The position numbers were made by a program, and so were the translations under genes. 64,000 nt of DNA from Megaustenia siamemsis (taxonomy: Eukaryota; Mollusca; Gastropoda; Stylommatophora; Ariophantidae): the NCBI GenBank assembly GCA_032433765.1, contig JAVIAB010000059.1, forward strand, positions 58,566,103 to 58,630,102. The letters run 5' to 3'. The notes under the pieces are model-generated. The model was given only the letters and a program-made list of their open reading frames with translations. It was not told the origin of the DNA and did not search any database. This document shows, in pieces, positions 1 through 11,095 of the stretch. Within the stretch, counting starts at the first letter, position 1. The number at the start of each line of letters is the position of its first letter.

Positions 1-940
1 TCGAAACTGTTGTAGGCCTACACGATTTGTTCATAGTTGTGCCAGTTTGCATTGTTTGGTTCTACAATTCCCCTTCGAGGTTAGACCAGGATCTACAATT
101 CCGCCAGGCTAGGTCGGGCAGACGTGTCGTGTTGCATATAATTATCGCCTGAGAGATGGCGGAATCAACATTCTGACCGGCACAGTATGACATAATAAAT
201 GCTAGCATGCAAATCTCTTCGCGTAGGCGGGCCCGCCACACTCACTGGTACTTACGAAAATAAGATAACCCTGGTAATGCGGAATTTTGCAAACTCTACA
301 AATGATTGGTTGAAATAACAAAAGCTTGAATAATCACACACGAAGGCGAAGCTATACATTCATGTTAGTATATGTTGTCGAAGCCTTAAAAAAACATTAT
401 AAATTGACAGACAAAAAGTTAAGATTAATCTAGATTCTGAAAGTTGGAGGTTAAAGGAAGAGCACATTTGTGCCACGTGTGAATATCAGAATATGGCTGA
501 TCTTATTCCAATTTCAAGAACTGTACTTATCACCCCTCAGTTGCATCAACATGCAAGCAACCTGATCCTTAATAAATACTTCTGAAAAAAAAAATATTTG
601 TAGTAAAAATATACAGCACCGACAAGTATTTGAAGCTATACCTCATAACTGCATCCTACTCGTTCACTGAAAACAGACAGAAAGGGATGGGGGGGGGGGG
701 TAAATGCATTTTAAAAAAATGCCTTTTTCTTATTAAAATAATAGATTCCAATATTCAATTCCTGCCTTAAAATGTTCATATATCAAAATGTAAGATTCAT
801 ATATTAAAATGCTCTGATGGGAATGATCAAAATAAGAAGATTATGAAATAAGATAAGCTAAAAGCTGTGACATTTCTGTTAGAAGTTGATTCGAACACAG
901 AGAAATGTGTCACTCAGCACGAAGGCGGAACCTGGGAAAG
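1..940. other. Upstream sequence without a recognised gene
   Basis: AT-rich, with stops in all frames and no domain I recognise. It holds a G-run near 690-700 and several short A-runs. It lies directly upstream of the candidate promoter at about 950. No SINE boxes or LINE coding were seen here. Confidence 0.5.
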
Positions 941-951
941 TAGGTCTGTTG

Positions 952-961
952 GCGCATGCGC
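952..961 (+). promoter_or_regulatory. NRF-1-type palindrome in a candidate promoter
   Basis: The bases GCGCATGCGC form a perfect NRF-1 consensus palindrome, a site type common in animal TATA-less promoters. About 20 bp downstream is AGATGGCG, which resembles the YY1-like element often found at the start of such genes. A strong splice donor follows at 1017. The order of NRF-1 site, ATGGCG and GTGAGT is what a TATA-less first exon would show. Assigning it to the gene whose coding begins at 18901 is inference from strand and lack of any nearer gene. Confidence 0.5.
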
Positions 962-981
962 ACAATATTGTCCTTCTTTAG

Positions 982-1016
982 ATGGCGTCGCCGATGGTCT
1001 TTGAGACTTCAGAAAC
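982..1016 (+). other. Putative first exon (3' part) with splice donor
   Basis: The segment runs from an ATG at 982 to a consensus donor GTGAGT at 1017-1022. The transcription start is not visible and may lie either side of 982. If joined directly to the acceptor at 18898, the reading frame from ATG 982 is not the frame of the main ORF: it stops soon after the junction and overlaps the main start at 18901. This exon is therefore probably 5' UTR, possibly with a short overlapping upstream ORF, or additional untranslated exons lie in the intron. The donor is clear; the transcript link is inferred. Confidence 0.4.
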
Positions 1017-2229
1017 GTGAGTGTTTGGTGTAATTCCGGTGGATTTCAAGCTGAATGCGCGATAGCTGGTAAGTTTTGGAGGCTGTGATGAGTTTTCTAC
1101 AAATAAAACCCAGTATGGCAGTGTAAATTAGCGTTGAGTGGTATGTACACATCATCAAAAGCGATCAGCGAAGACGTCAAAGATTAGATTCCAGTCAGGC
1201 AAATCGAGGAAGAGTATCCTTCCCCACAACTGCCACCGGTTGATGGACCTTTTCCGGTGTGCTCGCACTAGCTGTTTCGCTATATTTAATCATATTGTTA
1301 ATTTTGTGTAAGTTATGCAACAAAATGCCATGTGGATTAAAGACACTGTTACGTTAGTGAAATATGTTTATACCCCCTCCCCCACCCTGAGCGTAGTTCC
1401 ACCCCAGGACCCCACCAACATGGACTCACAAATAATTTTAAAATAAAATTGAAAATGTGTACCAAGTAAAAACTCTAAAACAACTCGTCGACTGTTAAAA
1501 AATCACACAAACTTCTATGTATAAAAATAAACCATTGCAATCTTCATCGTTTTTGCATTTATTCCTGGTTCCACATTTTTAGTCGTTCATCATCGAAAAA
1601 CGATCAATGCTTAACTTATACTAACTTGGCTCATGCACTGATTAAAAAAAAAAAGTAATAATAAATAGTAAATGATGAATTCAAATAACAAATGAATGCA
1701 CTCACACAGCAGAGCAGGGCAATAATTTTAGTAAGATCATTAGTATTTTTCTAGTTTCCACTTCGCTCTCACACTCACACACGTTTGGAAATGACATTCC
1801 TCTTATCTTTTATTAAAATTATTGCTAGTCACTGGCTACTGCTACTGTGACTGTGAGGCAGAAATTAAAATTTAAAAAAGTCAAGGATTTTTTTTTCCTT
1901 TATTTTTATTTTCTTACTTTCATATATTGATAAATTTAATTAACTATTGTTTCTTTGTATGACCATGCTTTGGATTTTAGTGAGAAGTCTTGGTCAGGCA
2001 TTCTGTTGAAAAGCTGAAAATAAAAGCCTTTTTAAATTAGTAAATTTGTTATTTAACCAGTTTTATTAACCACTCACACTGCACTATATTTTGTCAACTT
2101 TGAAATATGTGCAAAGTTTAAATTATGACTAGTTAAGTGTCCGTTGAAGGTAAAAGCTGACCCATCTAAATTAAATATAAATTTTTAAAGAATAATATAC
2201 AAGAAGTAAAGCATTCATTAGATCATCAT
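1017..2229. other. Start of presumed intron 1, no gene seen
   Basis: AT-rich with a C-rich patch around 1370-1415 (CCCCCTCCCCC). No coding exon or repeat family that I recognise. Confidence 0.4.
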
Positions 2230-4668
2230 CACCAAGTACCGGACTTGCTGGCGTAGGTGTTCATGTCTCTCCACAACTTTCGATCTCAACAGTTATTTAT
2301 TATTTCTGTTATTGACCTTCTGCCAAGCCATTCTCTTAAGCTGTCTGGTATTTTTTCTCATTGCTTCCCTCTATCTCTTCTTCCTTCAATTTTTCCAGTT
2401 CTTCTCTTCTCATTACATGGCCAAAAAATGATGATTGTTTCTTTCTAATATTGGAAATTAGCTCTCTTTTTGCTTTGACCGCTTTAACTTCAGAACATTT
2501 TCATTACTCTTCTTAGCTATCCACAGCATTCTCAACATTCTTCTGTAAAACCACATTTCTACAGACTCCAGTGATTTTCTTGTCTGTTGTCCTGTTGTCC
2601 TATTGTCCATGATTCACATCCATATGTTAAGACTGGCTCTACATAACATTTAAGAACTCTTTTTCTTGTTTCTATTGTCAAAAATGGATTGCATAGTATC
2701 TTCCTCATTTTTTGGAAAGCTGTTTTTGCCTGAGCCATTCTGCATCTCACCTCTGTTGTACATCTTCCGTCTGAGGTTAACAAAGTTCCCAAATATCTAA
2801 ATTTATTTACCTGTTTCATCGTACAAATATGGAAAAAGAAAGGTCGCAGGAGAGACTCCAATCAATATAGAGTTCTCAGCTATGTAGGAAAGTTATACAC
2901 CAAATTTGTGGATTAAATCCCCTCTTCTGTTTATTACATACATTGACTATATATGCAAATTAGCCAACACATCTGAGACGTAGGAGATCTATGAGCTTCT
3001 ATTCACAGATGATAATGCATTACTATATGGAAAAATGGAAGACCTACAAGATCACTTAGACTCAACAGCATAGGCAAGACACAAAATGCAACATGAAAAT
3101 CAACAACAAAACAGAAGCCATGGATATTAAAAAAGGAAACAGAATATCAACATAACTATAGATGTCAGACAACTAAAACAAGTAGAAGAATTTAAATACC
3201 TAGAAAGTCTAGTGACAAACAACAATTCACAAACAGCAGAAATAATACTCAAGATGCAACAAAGCTTGTCAAATCATTGGACAGCTATCACCACTATTGT
3301 CCATCAAGGAAATAATCCTAGAGGCAAAACAGGCACTCTATAATACAATCTTCATCCCAACGTTGTGCTGCCAATACCAGACCTGGATCCTAGATGCAAG
3401 AACAATAAGAAAAGTAACCTCTACAGAGATGAAATGATTTAAGACGAATGACAGAAACAGCCTGAGAGATAAGATAAGAAATGAAGAACTGAGAAAAAAT
3501 CTATGAATAAACCCCTCCATTGAATAAATAAAGAAACAGCAGATAAAATGGTTTGGCCATGTGACAAAGAAGAGTGATCAAAACACAACACAACGAGCCT
3601 TCAATAAATGTTGCAAGAATACCAGATCCAAGGGCCGACCACGAAAAATATGGACTGACGGAATATTAGAAGTAATAGGAAATATAACAGCAGCATCGGT
3701 GAACAGAAGAGCAAAAGACCGCAAATTATATCTCCCCTCAACGTTGAAAGACAAATGAGGAAGGAAAGAAGATGAAGATTTATCTGTTTTAATATTGTTT
3801 CACTTGTCTTTATTGTGCTTTGCGGCGATGTCTTCTTCTTTGTTGCTACCATTACTTCTGTCTTTTTACTATTAAGACTGAGTCCTTTATTTTTGCTTAC
3901 CTTCACTATAATGTCCAACATTTCTTGTAACTTATTTTCACTCTTAACGATTAAGACTGTATCATCAGCATACCTCAGATTATTTGTAGAATGACTTCCA
4001 ATTATTATTCCAGGCATGCCCCTTATGGACCTTAAAATAATCTCACTATACATATCAAATAAATCTGGTGACATAACACAACCTTGTTTAACTATTATTT
4101 GTTGAAACATTCCCCATTGATTTGCAGTTCTTATGAGCGCTGTTTGTTGATAGCACATGTTCTTTATTATTCTGAGATCTTTACTGTCTATGTTTATGCT
4201 TTCTAAAATTTTGATTATTTCTTGGTGCTTTACTTTGTCAAATGCTTTGGTATAATCTATGAAATATAGGTATAGATCTGTTTTCACCTTTATGGCTCTT
4301 TCTACTAAAGATCTTATGATGTATATGGCATTTTTCAGACCTTCACCTTCAATAAAATCAAACTGCTCATCATTATTTTCTGAACTGATTTTGTTTTGCA
4401 CAGCTTGCATGATGATTCTTTGTAATATCATAGTCATGTGACACAGGCTTATTGTTCGATAACCATCACATTCAATCGCACCAGATTTCTTTGGTAGGGC
4501 TATGTATATTGATTTGAGCAGGTATTCTGGTATATATCGCCGTTGAAGATATTGTTGAATCTTTTTGTTATTATTTCTATTTCAAAATCACCCATCAATC
4601 TTTTCTTGAGTTATATTATCTGGTCCAGCAATTTTTCCTGTTTTCATATTGTGCAAGACGTCTTCCAC
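2230..4668 (-). mobile_element. LINE group A2, 5'-truncated, interrupted by another LINE
   Basis: Read on the minus strand this is the reverse-transcriptase and C-terminal part of a non-LTR retrotransposon. The upper part (3790-4668) encodes the motif-A-like block IDYTKAFDKVKHQE and motif C RYADDTVLIVKS. The lower part (2230-2816) encodes YLGTLLTSDGRCTTEV and LTYGCESWTIG, typical of the region after the RT palm in RTE-like elements. The 3' end at about 2225 is a short (ATG)n-type tail (ATCATCATC on this strand). A plus-strand LINE is inserted at 2817-3778. The 5' side ends at about 4668 where a minisatellite begins. Frameshifts and stops show it is dead. A better-preserved relative is at 44532-47000. 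Confidence 0.8.
2817..3778 (+). mobile_element. LINE group F fragment nested in LINE A2
   Basis: A plus-strand, degenerate LINE fragment. It shows an RT motif C remnant (FTDDNALLYGK around 3005) followed by VEEFKYLESL and a C-terminal region. It ends in a GAAGAT-rich tail at about 3765. It is flanked by near-identical 11-bp duplications, TTTACCTGTTT at 2806-2816 and TTTATCTGTTT at 3779-3789. The same interval is continuous in the related element near 45010, so the insertion is clear. Two shorter 3' copies of this group lie at 10235-10497 and 22205-22443. Confidence 0.75.
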
Positions 4669-6165
4669 CCATGTGTACCCCAAAGCAGTGTCGATCTAAT
4701 ATGTCCTTCTCACTTGCTCCATTCTAGTGGTGTGTACCCCAAAGCTATGGCGGCCCAATATGTCCTTCTCACTTGCTCCATTCTAGTTGTGTGTACCCCA
4801 AAGCAGTGTCGATCTAATATGTCCTTCTCACTTGCTCCATTCTAGTGGCGTGTATCCCAAAGCAGCGTCGATCCAATATGTCCTTCTCACTTGCTCCATT
4901 CTAGTGGCGTGTATCCCAAAGCAGCGTCGATCCAATATGTCCTTCTCACTTGCTCCATTCTAGTTGTGTGTACCCCAAAGCAGTGTCGATCTAATATGTC
5001 CTTCTCACTTGCTCCATTCTAGTTGTGTGTACCCCAAAGCAGTGTCGATCTAATATGTCCTTCTCACTTGCTCCATTCTAGTGGCGTGTATCCCAAAGCA
5101 GCGTCGATCCAATATGTCCTTCTCACTTGCTCCATTCTAGTTGTGTGTACCCCAAAGCTGTGTCGGTCCAATATGTCGTTCTCACTTGCTCCATTCTTGT
5201 AGTTTGTACTGTGTACCCCAAAGCTGTGTCGGTCCATTATGTCCTTCTCACTTGCTCCATCCTTGTAGTATGTACTGTGTACCCCAAAGCTGTGTTGGTC
5301 AAATATGTCCTTCTCACTTGCTCCATCCTTGTAGTATGTACTGTGTACCCCAAAGCTGTGTTGGTCCAATATGTCCTTCTCACTTGGTCCATCCTTGTAG
5401 TATGTACTGTGTACCCCAAAGCTGTGTTGGTCAAATATGTCCTTCTCACTTACTCCATTCTAGTGGTGTGTACCCCAAAGCAGTGTCAATCCAATATGTC
5501 CTTCTCACTTGCTCCATTCTAGTGGCGTGTACCCCAAAGCAGCGTCAATCCAATATGTCCTTCTCACTTGCTCCATTCTAGTGGTGTGTACCCCAAAGCT
5601 ATGGCGGTCCAATATGTCCTTTTCACTTGCTCCATTCTAGTGGTGTGTACCCCAAAGCTGTGTCGGTCCAATATGTCCTTCTCACTTGGTCCATCCTTGT
5701 AGTATGTACTGTGTACCCCAAAGCTATGGCGGCCCAATATGTCCTTTTCACTTGCTCCATTCTAGTGGTGTGTACCCCAAAGCTGTGTCGGTCCAATATG
5801 TCCTTCTCACTTGGTCCATCCTTGTAGTATGTACTGTGTACCCCAAAGCTATGGCGGCCCAATATGTCCTTTTCACTTGCTCCATTCTAGTGGTGTGTAC
5901 CCCAAAGCTGTGTCGGTCCAATATGTCCTTCTCACTTGGTCCATCCTTGTAGTATGTACTGTGTACCCCAAAGCTATGGCGGCCCAATATGTCCTTTTCA
6001 CTTGCTCCATTCTAGTGGTGTGTACCCCAAAGCTGTGTCGGTTCAATATGTCCTTCTCACTTGCTACATTCTAGTACTGTGTACCCCAAAGCTGTGTCGG
6101 TCCAATATGTCCTTCTCACTTGCTCCATTCTATTGGGTTGTACTCCAAAGCTGTGTTGGTCTGGA
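4665..6165. repeat. Minisatellite, 59-66 bp unit, higher-order 125 bp period
   Basis: About 24 tandem copies of a unit containing GTGTACCCCAAAGC, AATATGTCCTTCTCACTTG and CTCCATTCTAGT. Most early units are 59 bp. Later units alternate with a longer form carrying an extra TAGTATGTACTGTG. Between about 5640 and 6070 a two-unit block of 125 bp is repeated three times almost identically, so the array recently expanded by dimers. The left edge abuts LINE A2 sequence at about 4668. A decayed stray half-unit is seen near 6397-6435. Repeated peptides predicted in this array are an artefact of the repeat. Confidence 0.9.
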
Positions 6166-6985
6166 AAATCCGTTTACCCAGATTTGAAGATCCATCTGGT
6201 GAGTAGTTGAGTGTATTAACCACTTTGTTAGTGCAGCTTCAAAAGATTTAATCCTGGGCTAAATAAAAGTAATATACAGTAGATACTTATATAAAAATTA
6301 ACTTCACCCTGAATAGGGTAGGCACATAGGTGCTCTATTGTCAGTGGATAATACCCTAACAGTTCCCCATAACTTGTATTTTATAAACTCCTAATTAAAT
6401 ATGTCCTTCTTGTTCCATTCTACTTGTACCAATTGTGACGACTAACTTACAGAGTACCATGTTGTTGCACCTCCAATAAATAATAATAGTCTTCAATATA
6501 TCTTGTTAATCTTGAAACTTCCAACCGCAGGGTCTCTAAAAGAAAGTTTGTCAGCTATTTTGTTGCTGATTTTAGACCTGGCGTAGTGTGGTCATAAACT
6601 ACTCAGTACAGTAAATGTTGATTTGAATACAAGTTTTTGATATGTGATGATCCCAACATGATTGAACAAATAAGAAAAAATAGATTCAGTATTTATTTTA
6701 GAAACTCTGAAGGTTGCATATCTTTGTAATTTTCTACATGAAAAGATTGTAAATATATTAAAATTAAGGTGGGGTATTTATAATATTTAATTTTTGCAAT
6801 TTAATTTTAATGGTAGTCTTTACTGAAGATCTTTCAGATGTGGCTGTAGATGTTTAAAAGGTAGGATATAGTTGTTGAGGATTGTGTGTGAAAAAAAAAT
6901 AAAGAAGTTTGACTTTCAGTGCTGTCCCTTTTCATTAGAATTGTTTAGAAAACAATTAATATTGTGATCAATGGAACTCGTGATT
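6166..6985. other. AT-rich spacer with one stray minisatellite unit
   Basis: No gene recognised. Bases 6397-6435 (AAATATGTCCTTCTTGTTCC and following) match the unit of the array upstream, showing that the array once extended further or seeded a single copy here. Confidence 0.4.
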
Positions 6986-7257
6986 AATACTTGACTGATA
7001 GAGCACCTGGTAGAAAAATTTCTATTACCACAACAATCTAGCTTCTGACAACATAGAACTTCTGAAGACCAGATCACCCACATAGTCCACAATATAGATG
7101 GTAGAAAGAAAAAAAAAATAACATACTCTAGTGGTATGGGTAGACATAGAAAAGGTATTTGATAAGGTATGGAAAGAGGGATTGAAAGATTGTCAAGATG
7201 TAGCGGAATAATATTTATTTATAAGAGAATGTACAAATGGATTAGTCACTACTTTGA

Positions 7258-7957
7258 AAACAACAGCCAGGGTACAAGTAAATGGGCAGACCAGCCAGAG
7301 TACAAGTAAATGGGCAGACCAGCCACGAGTACAAGTAAATGGACAGACCAGCCAGGATACAAGTAAATGGACAGACCAGCCAGAGTACAAGTAAACGGAC
7401 AGACCAGCCTGAGTACAAGTAAATGGGCAGACCAGCCAGCATACAAGTAAATGGGCAGACCAGTCAGGGTACAAGTAAATGGACAGACCAGCCAGGGTAC
7501 AAGTAAATGGACAGACCAGCCAGGGTACATGTAAATGGACAGACCAGCCAGCATACAAGTAAATGGACCCCCAAATTATGCCAGATAATTATTTCATGGT
7601 TGTCATCCTTTGTCTAGTTCTATCAGAGTTTTCCATGTAAAATGACAGTCAAATGTCGTCAAAATAGACCAGCCAGCCTACAAGTAAATGGACAGACCAG
7701 CCAGGGTACAAGTAAATGGACAGACCAGCCAGAGTACAAGTAAATGGACAGACCAGCCAGCGTACAAGTAAATGGGCAGACCAGTCAGGGTACAAGTAAA
7801 TGGGCAGACCAGTCAGGGTACAAGTAAATGGGCAGACTAGACCAGCCAGGGTACAAGTAAATGGACAGACCAGCCACGGTACAAGTAAATGGACAGACCA
7901 GCCAGCGTACAAGTAAATGGACAGACCAGCCACGGTACAAGTAAATGAGCAGACCAG
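7258..7957. repeat. 28-bp minisatellite expanded from LINE reverse-transcriptase coding
   Basis: Tandem copies of a 28-bp unit with core GGTACAAGTAAATGGACAGA and CCAGCCA. There are two blocks, 7258-7565 and about 7663-7957, separated by an inverted fragment of the same LINE. The first copy is continuous with the LINE frame: it reads as the N-R-x-A-R-V-x-V-N-G block that follows the KWI stretch in I/Jockey-like RTs. The array is therefore an internal expansion of the element and not an unrelated satellite. Some copies carry CACGAG or CACGG variants. Confidence 0.85.
7569..7656 (-). repeat. Inverted copy of downstream LINE segment 8315-8406
   Basis: Reverse-complementing this stretch gives a sequence almost identical to 8315-8406, from ACATTTGACTGTC through CATGGAAAACTCTGATAGA to CATAATTTGGGG. 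Differences are a 4-bp gap and a few substitutions. It sits exactly between the two halves of the 28-bp array, about 0.66 kb from its partner in inverted orientation. The two could pair as a long stem. Confidence 0.85.
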
Positions 7958-9198
7958 CTGAAAAATAACTTTGTAGCAGGACCTCTACCAATTAGGAGTT
8001 TAGTCACCAAGATTATTATTTCTTTGGTACATACATGACATTACAGAGAAACATCATAAAAAGAGTTCATAACTTCATATTTGCAGACGACTTAGCTCTG
8101 TGAACTTCTGAAGAAAACCATTGCAACAGCAGTTACCCAAATGCAGCAGGCCCTATCCTCATAGGAAAAGTGGACACTTGACTAGATAGTTAAAATAAAT
8201 GAAGGAAAGACAGCACACACAGTATTCTCCCCCACAAACAAATCTCACTCCTCCAAACTAAAACTAAACGATGAAAATTTACATCTGGATGAAAGCTCAA
8301 AATATCTAGGCATAACATTTGACTGTCGTTTGACATGGAAAACTCTGATAGAAGGAACTAGACAAAGGATGACAATCATGAAATAATTATCTGACATAAT
8401 TTGGGGAGCAGATGAGAGAGTATTAAAAAAGCTTTACATGGGGCGAGTAAGACCAGTACTCTAGCGTATGGTATTGCAGCACGGGCAACAGTGACAGTTA
8501 AACTTTGTGAAGATCAACAGACTCCAAAAGCAAGCAATGAGAATTACAAATGTTGGAATTAAATCAACACCCATTAACAGATCTGAAAAAAAATGACTCA
8601 CTGAAAAGTTCAGAAGACTGACTAATTATCACATGCACCTGAAATAAATGGTTTTGGAAAATGTAGACTAAAGTGGACAAACTTTATGGAATAAACAAAA
8701 GCTATGCAGGAATTAGACCCAATAAACTTTTTGATGCTAGACAGCTAAAGCATTTAATAAAACATTAAAACACCCACTGTGGAGAAAACAGCATCTTCCT
8801 GAACTGATTCCTGGTGTGTAAAAGCAGCCAGAATGGAGAACAGGAAAGAATAACATTAATACACATAGAAAAACACTACCCAAACTCCCTTTGAACACAT
8901 GACTACACAGATGGATCAGCAACCAATTCAGCAGAAAATGGAGGAGTAGGAACTTTATTATGCCTTAAAAATGGAACACAGAAAAGACTGTTGTAAAAGG
9001 AAAATATTCAAGGAACTTTAAGGTAAAGGTAGAAGTTCTGAATACTGCAGCTGAAACTCTCTTGATGGAGAAAATTAAAGAAGAAAACATCGTATTCCTC
9101 ACGGATGTTTTGTCAGTAGTTAGAGCACTGAGTAGTTATGGAAACGAAGACCTCAGTGATCTAACTTCTAAGTGAAATACAGAACTGTAATTCCGTGA

Positions 9199-10019
9199 TT
9201 AATGGAATTAATGGAAAGATAATCAATAACCTAAGATATGCTGACGATACTGTACTACTAGCAGAAAATCCTAAAGACCTACAACAATTACTTAATGAAA
9301 TAAACACGACAAGCAAAAATATGGACTAGATATGAATATCAAAAAGACTAAAACTATGATCATAAACAAAGAAAATACCCAAAACCCACAAGTGGATATC
9401 AAAATTGAAGGAATAGACCTTGAGACAGTTCAGAACTATAACTACCTTGGACATACTATAACCAGTGATGGAAAATGTACAACTGAAATAAACAAAAGAA
9501 TAGGAATGGCAAAAGTAATTTTAATGTCATGAAGGACATACTAACATCAAAACAAATAACACCAGAGCTAAAACTAAGAATAGCAAAATGTTACATCTTC
9601 TCAATATTCCTATATGGTGCTGAAACATGGACATTAGACAAGAAAACAGAACAGAGAATTGAAGCCTTTGAAATGTGGATATATAGAAGAATAGGTAGAA
9701 TTGGATGGAAGGAAAAGAAAACAAATGACAAAGTCTTAAAACAACTAAAAATGAAAAGAGAACTTCTGAACACAATTAGAACAAGACAAATGCGATTCTT
9801 AGGCCATGTTAAAAGACACAACAGCCTACTGAAAGTGATCCTGGAGGGGAAAATACAAGGTAAAAGAGGCAGAGGCAGACCAAGATTAACATGGACGAGT
9901 AACATCAAAAGATGGACAAATCAACCGATGACAACCTGCACCATCAAAGCAAGAGATAGAGCAAAATGGCGCTCCATGGTAGCCAACCTTCGTTGTGGAG
10001 ACGGCACTCAATGATGATG
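9199..10019 (+). mobile_element. LINE group D insertion with (ATG)n tail
   Basis: A 5'-truncated LINE beginning inside the RT with LRYADDTVLLAENPKDLQQLL. Then NYLGHTITSDGKCTTEINKR, LYGAETWTLDKK, IEAFEMWIYRRIGRIGW, MRFLGHVKRH and a GKRGRGRPRLTW block typical of the C-terminus of RTE-like elements. The 3' end is CACTCAATGATGATGA. A perfect 10-bp TSD, AATTCCGTGA, lies at 9189-9198 and 10020-10029. The reading frame breaks once near 9530, so it is inactive, but it is less decayed than its LINE E host. Confidence 0.85.
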
Positions 10020-10234
10020 AATTCCGTGAATTCCATTTCCCTGCAAATTTCAACAGGTATTCTGCCAATACCTCCTATATCTTATCTCTGTTCTTGATCA
10101 GAGTTCCACCCTTGATGCTTTGATATTGAAAGTAGAATTAGTTGTAAAATTTAATGATGTGGTTTAATTGTTAGGTTTATATAAGCCAAAAATAATAACG
10201 CCATGTTTCTAGTCTAAGAACAAAGTAGACATTT

Positions 10235-10497
10235 TATGAGAAAAAAATCTTAAAGAAACAACAGATAAATGGTTCAGCCACATAACAAGACAAAAGAACT
10301 AACAATGGCTCAAAGAGCCATAAACAAACATTACGAAAATGCCAATTAAGAGGAAGACCGAGAAAGAGATGGATAAAGGGAATACTAGAGTCACTATGAG
10401 GAATAACATCAGAAGAGGCCAACAGAAGAGCAAAGAATCGCAGATTGTTTCTCCCCTCGACGCCAACGGCAGCAGAGGAAGGATAGAAGAAGAAGAA
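10235..10497 (+). mobile_element. LINE group F, 3' end fragment
   Basis: Matches the 3' part of the element at 2817-3778: AAACAACAGATAAATGG, then GGAAGACCGAGAAAGAGATGG, then TTGTTTCTCCCCTCGACGC, ending in a GAAGAAGAA tail. It encodes the K-R-G-R-P-R-like C-terminal block. No intact frame. Confidence 0.65.
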
Positions 10498-10597
10498 TGC
10501 TGCAGTTATTAAAATGTGGACAAACAAAATTAAAATTAATTAACACATCTTAAAAGGTCATGGTGTGTTTTAAGAAATAAATCCTAAAAAGGATCTA

Positions 10598-11095
10598 AAA
10601 AGGTGAATTTGATCTTTTGCATACACCTTAACATGTCAACATTAATAAGTTTGAAGAAGGCATTTATCAGCTCAAGGCTGGTGACACATCCATACAGCTT
10701 GTATGATACCAGTGATGGCCACAAAAGCCTTCGCTGTTCATCATATGTAGGGCATGATTGTAGCAGATCTTCAGCAGTCATTTTGTCTGTGCCACAGTCA
10801 TATTTATCAGAGGTTCATATCCTTAGTGTGTTAAAAGGGCGGTACTCCAATCTGTTGTGAACTGTTAGGAGTCTAAAAATTGTTACTTGTTATTTTCTGT
10901 TGAGCTGGTAGTAGGCATAGTTTTTTCTGGTAGCCCTATTAGTTTGTATTCATTTGTCCATGTATTTGTTCTTGACTATCCTATTTGACACCTCATCAAT
11001 TGTGCTTGTATCAGGCTGGTGTAATTTGTCACCTTCTTTTGCCAACCTGTCTGCTTCATCGTTTCCAGGAAATTTGCAGGATGTAACATTTAATT
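10598..11095 (-). mobile_element. LINE group E fragment, RNase H C-terminus
   Basis: On the minus strand, the right side reads as the end of an RNase H domain (G-N-D-E-A-D-R-L-A-K-E-G pattern near 11040-11070). Next comes a region encoding TAEDLLQSCPTYDEQRRLLWP, comparable to the H-x-L-Q-D-C-P block downstream of RNase H in the copy at 45894-46918. Frameshifts interrupt it. Confidence 0.6.

Larger units (their letters stand above)
6986..10130 (+). mobile_element. LINE group E with RNase H, heavily rearranged
   Basis: A degenerate I/Jockey-like LINE. On the plus strand, in order: TSEDQITHIV upstream of RT motif A, then VWVDIEKVFDKVWKEGL (about 7130-7185). A minisatellite and an inverted copy of its own sequence interrupt the fingers/palm region. 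After these come FADDLAL (about 8080), the pattern YLGITFDCRLTW (about 8310-8340), and an RNase H start YTDGSATNS (about 8907). The RNase H part is cut by LINE D at 9199-10019 and resumes after it. The 9189-9198 and 10020-10029 duplications mark that later insertion. Related group E fragments are at 10598, 13269, 45894 and 55774. Confidence 0.7.

Noticed and set aside
4543..6187. Several ORFs with repeated YPKAVSVQYVLL-type peptides on both strands
   Set aside because: They are translations of the 59/66-bp minisatellite in different frames; the frames change between units and there is no start or splice context.
7193..7991. Minus-strand ORFs with repeated LVCPFTCTLAG-type peptides
   Set aside because: Antisense of the 28-bp minisatellite inside a plus-strand LINE.
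10603..10860. Plus-strand 85-codon ORF
   Set aside because: It overlaps the minus-strand LINE E C-terminal coding and has no features of its own.
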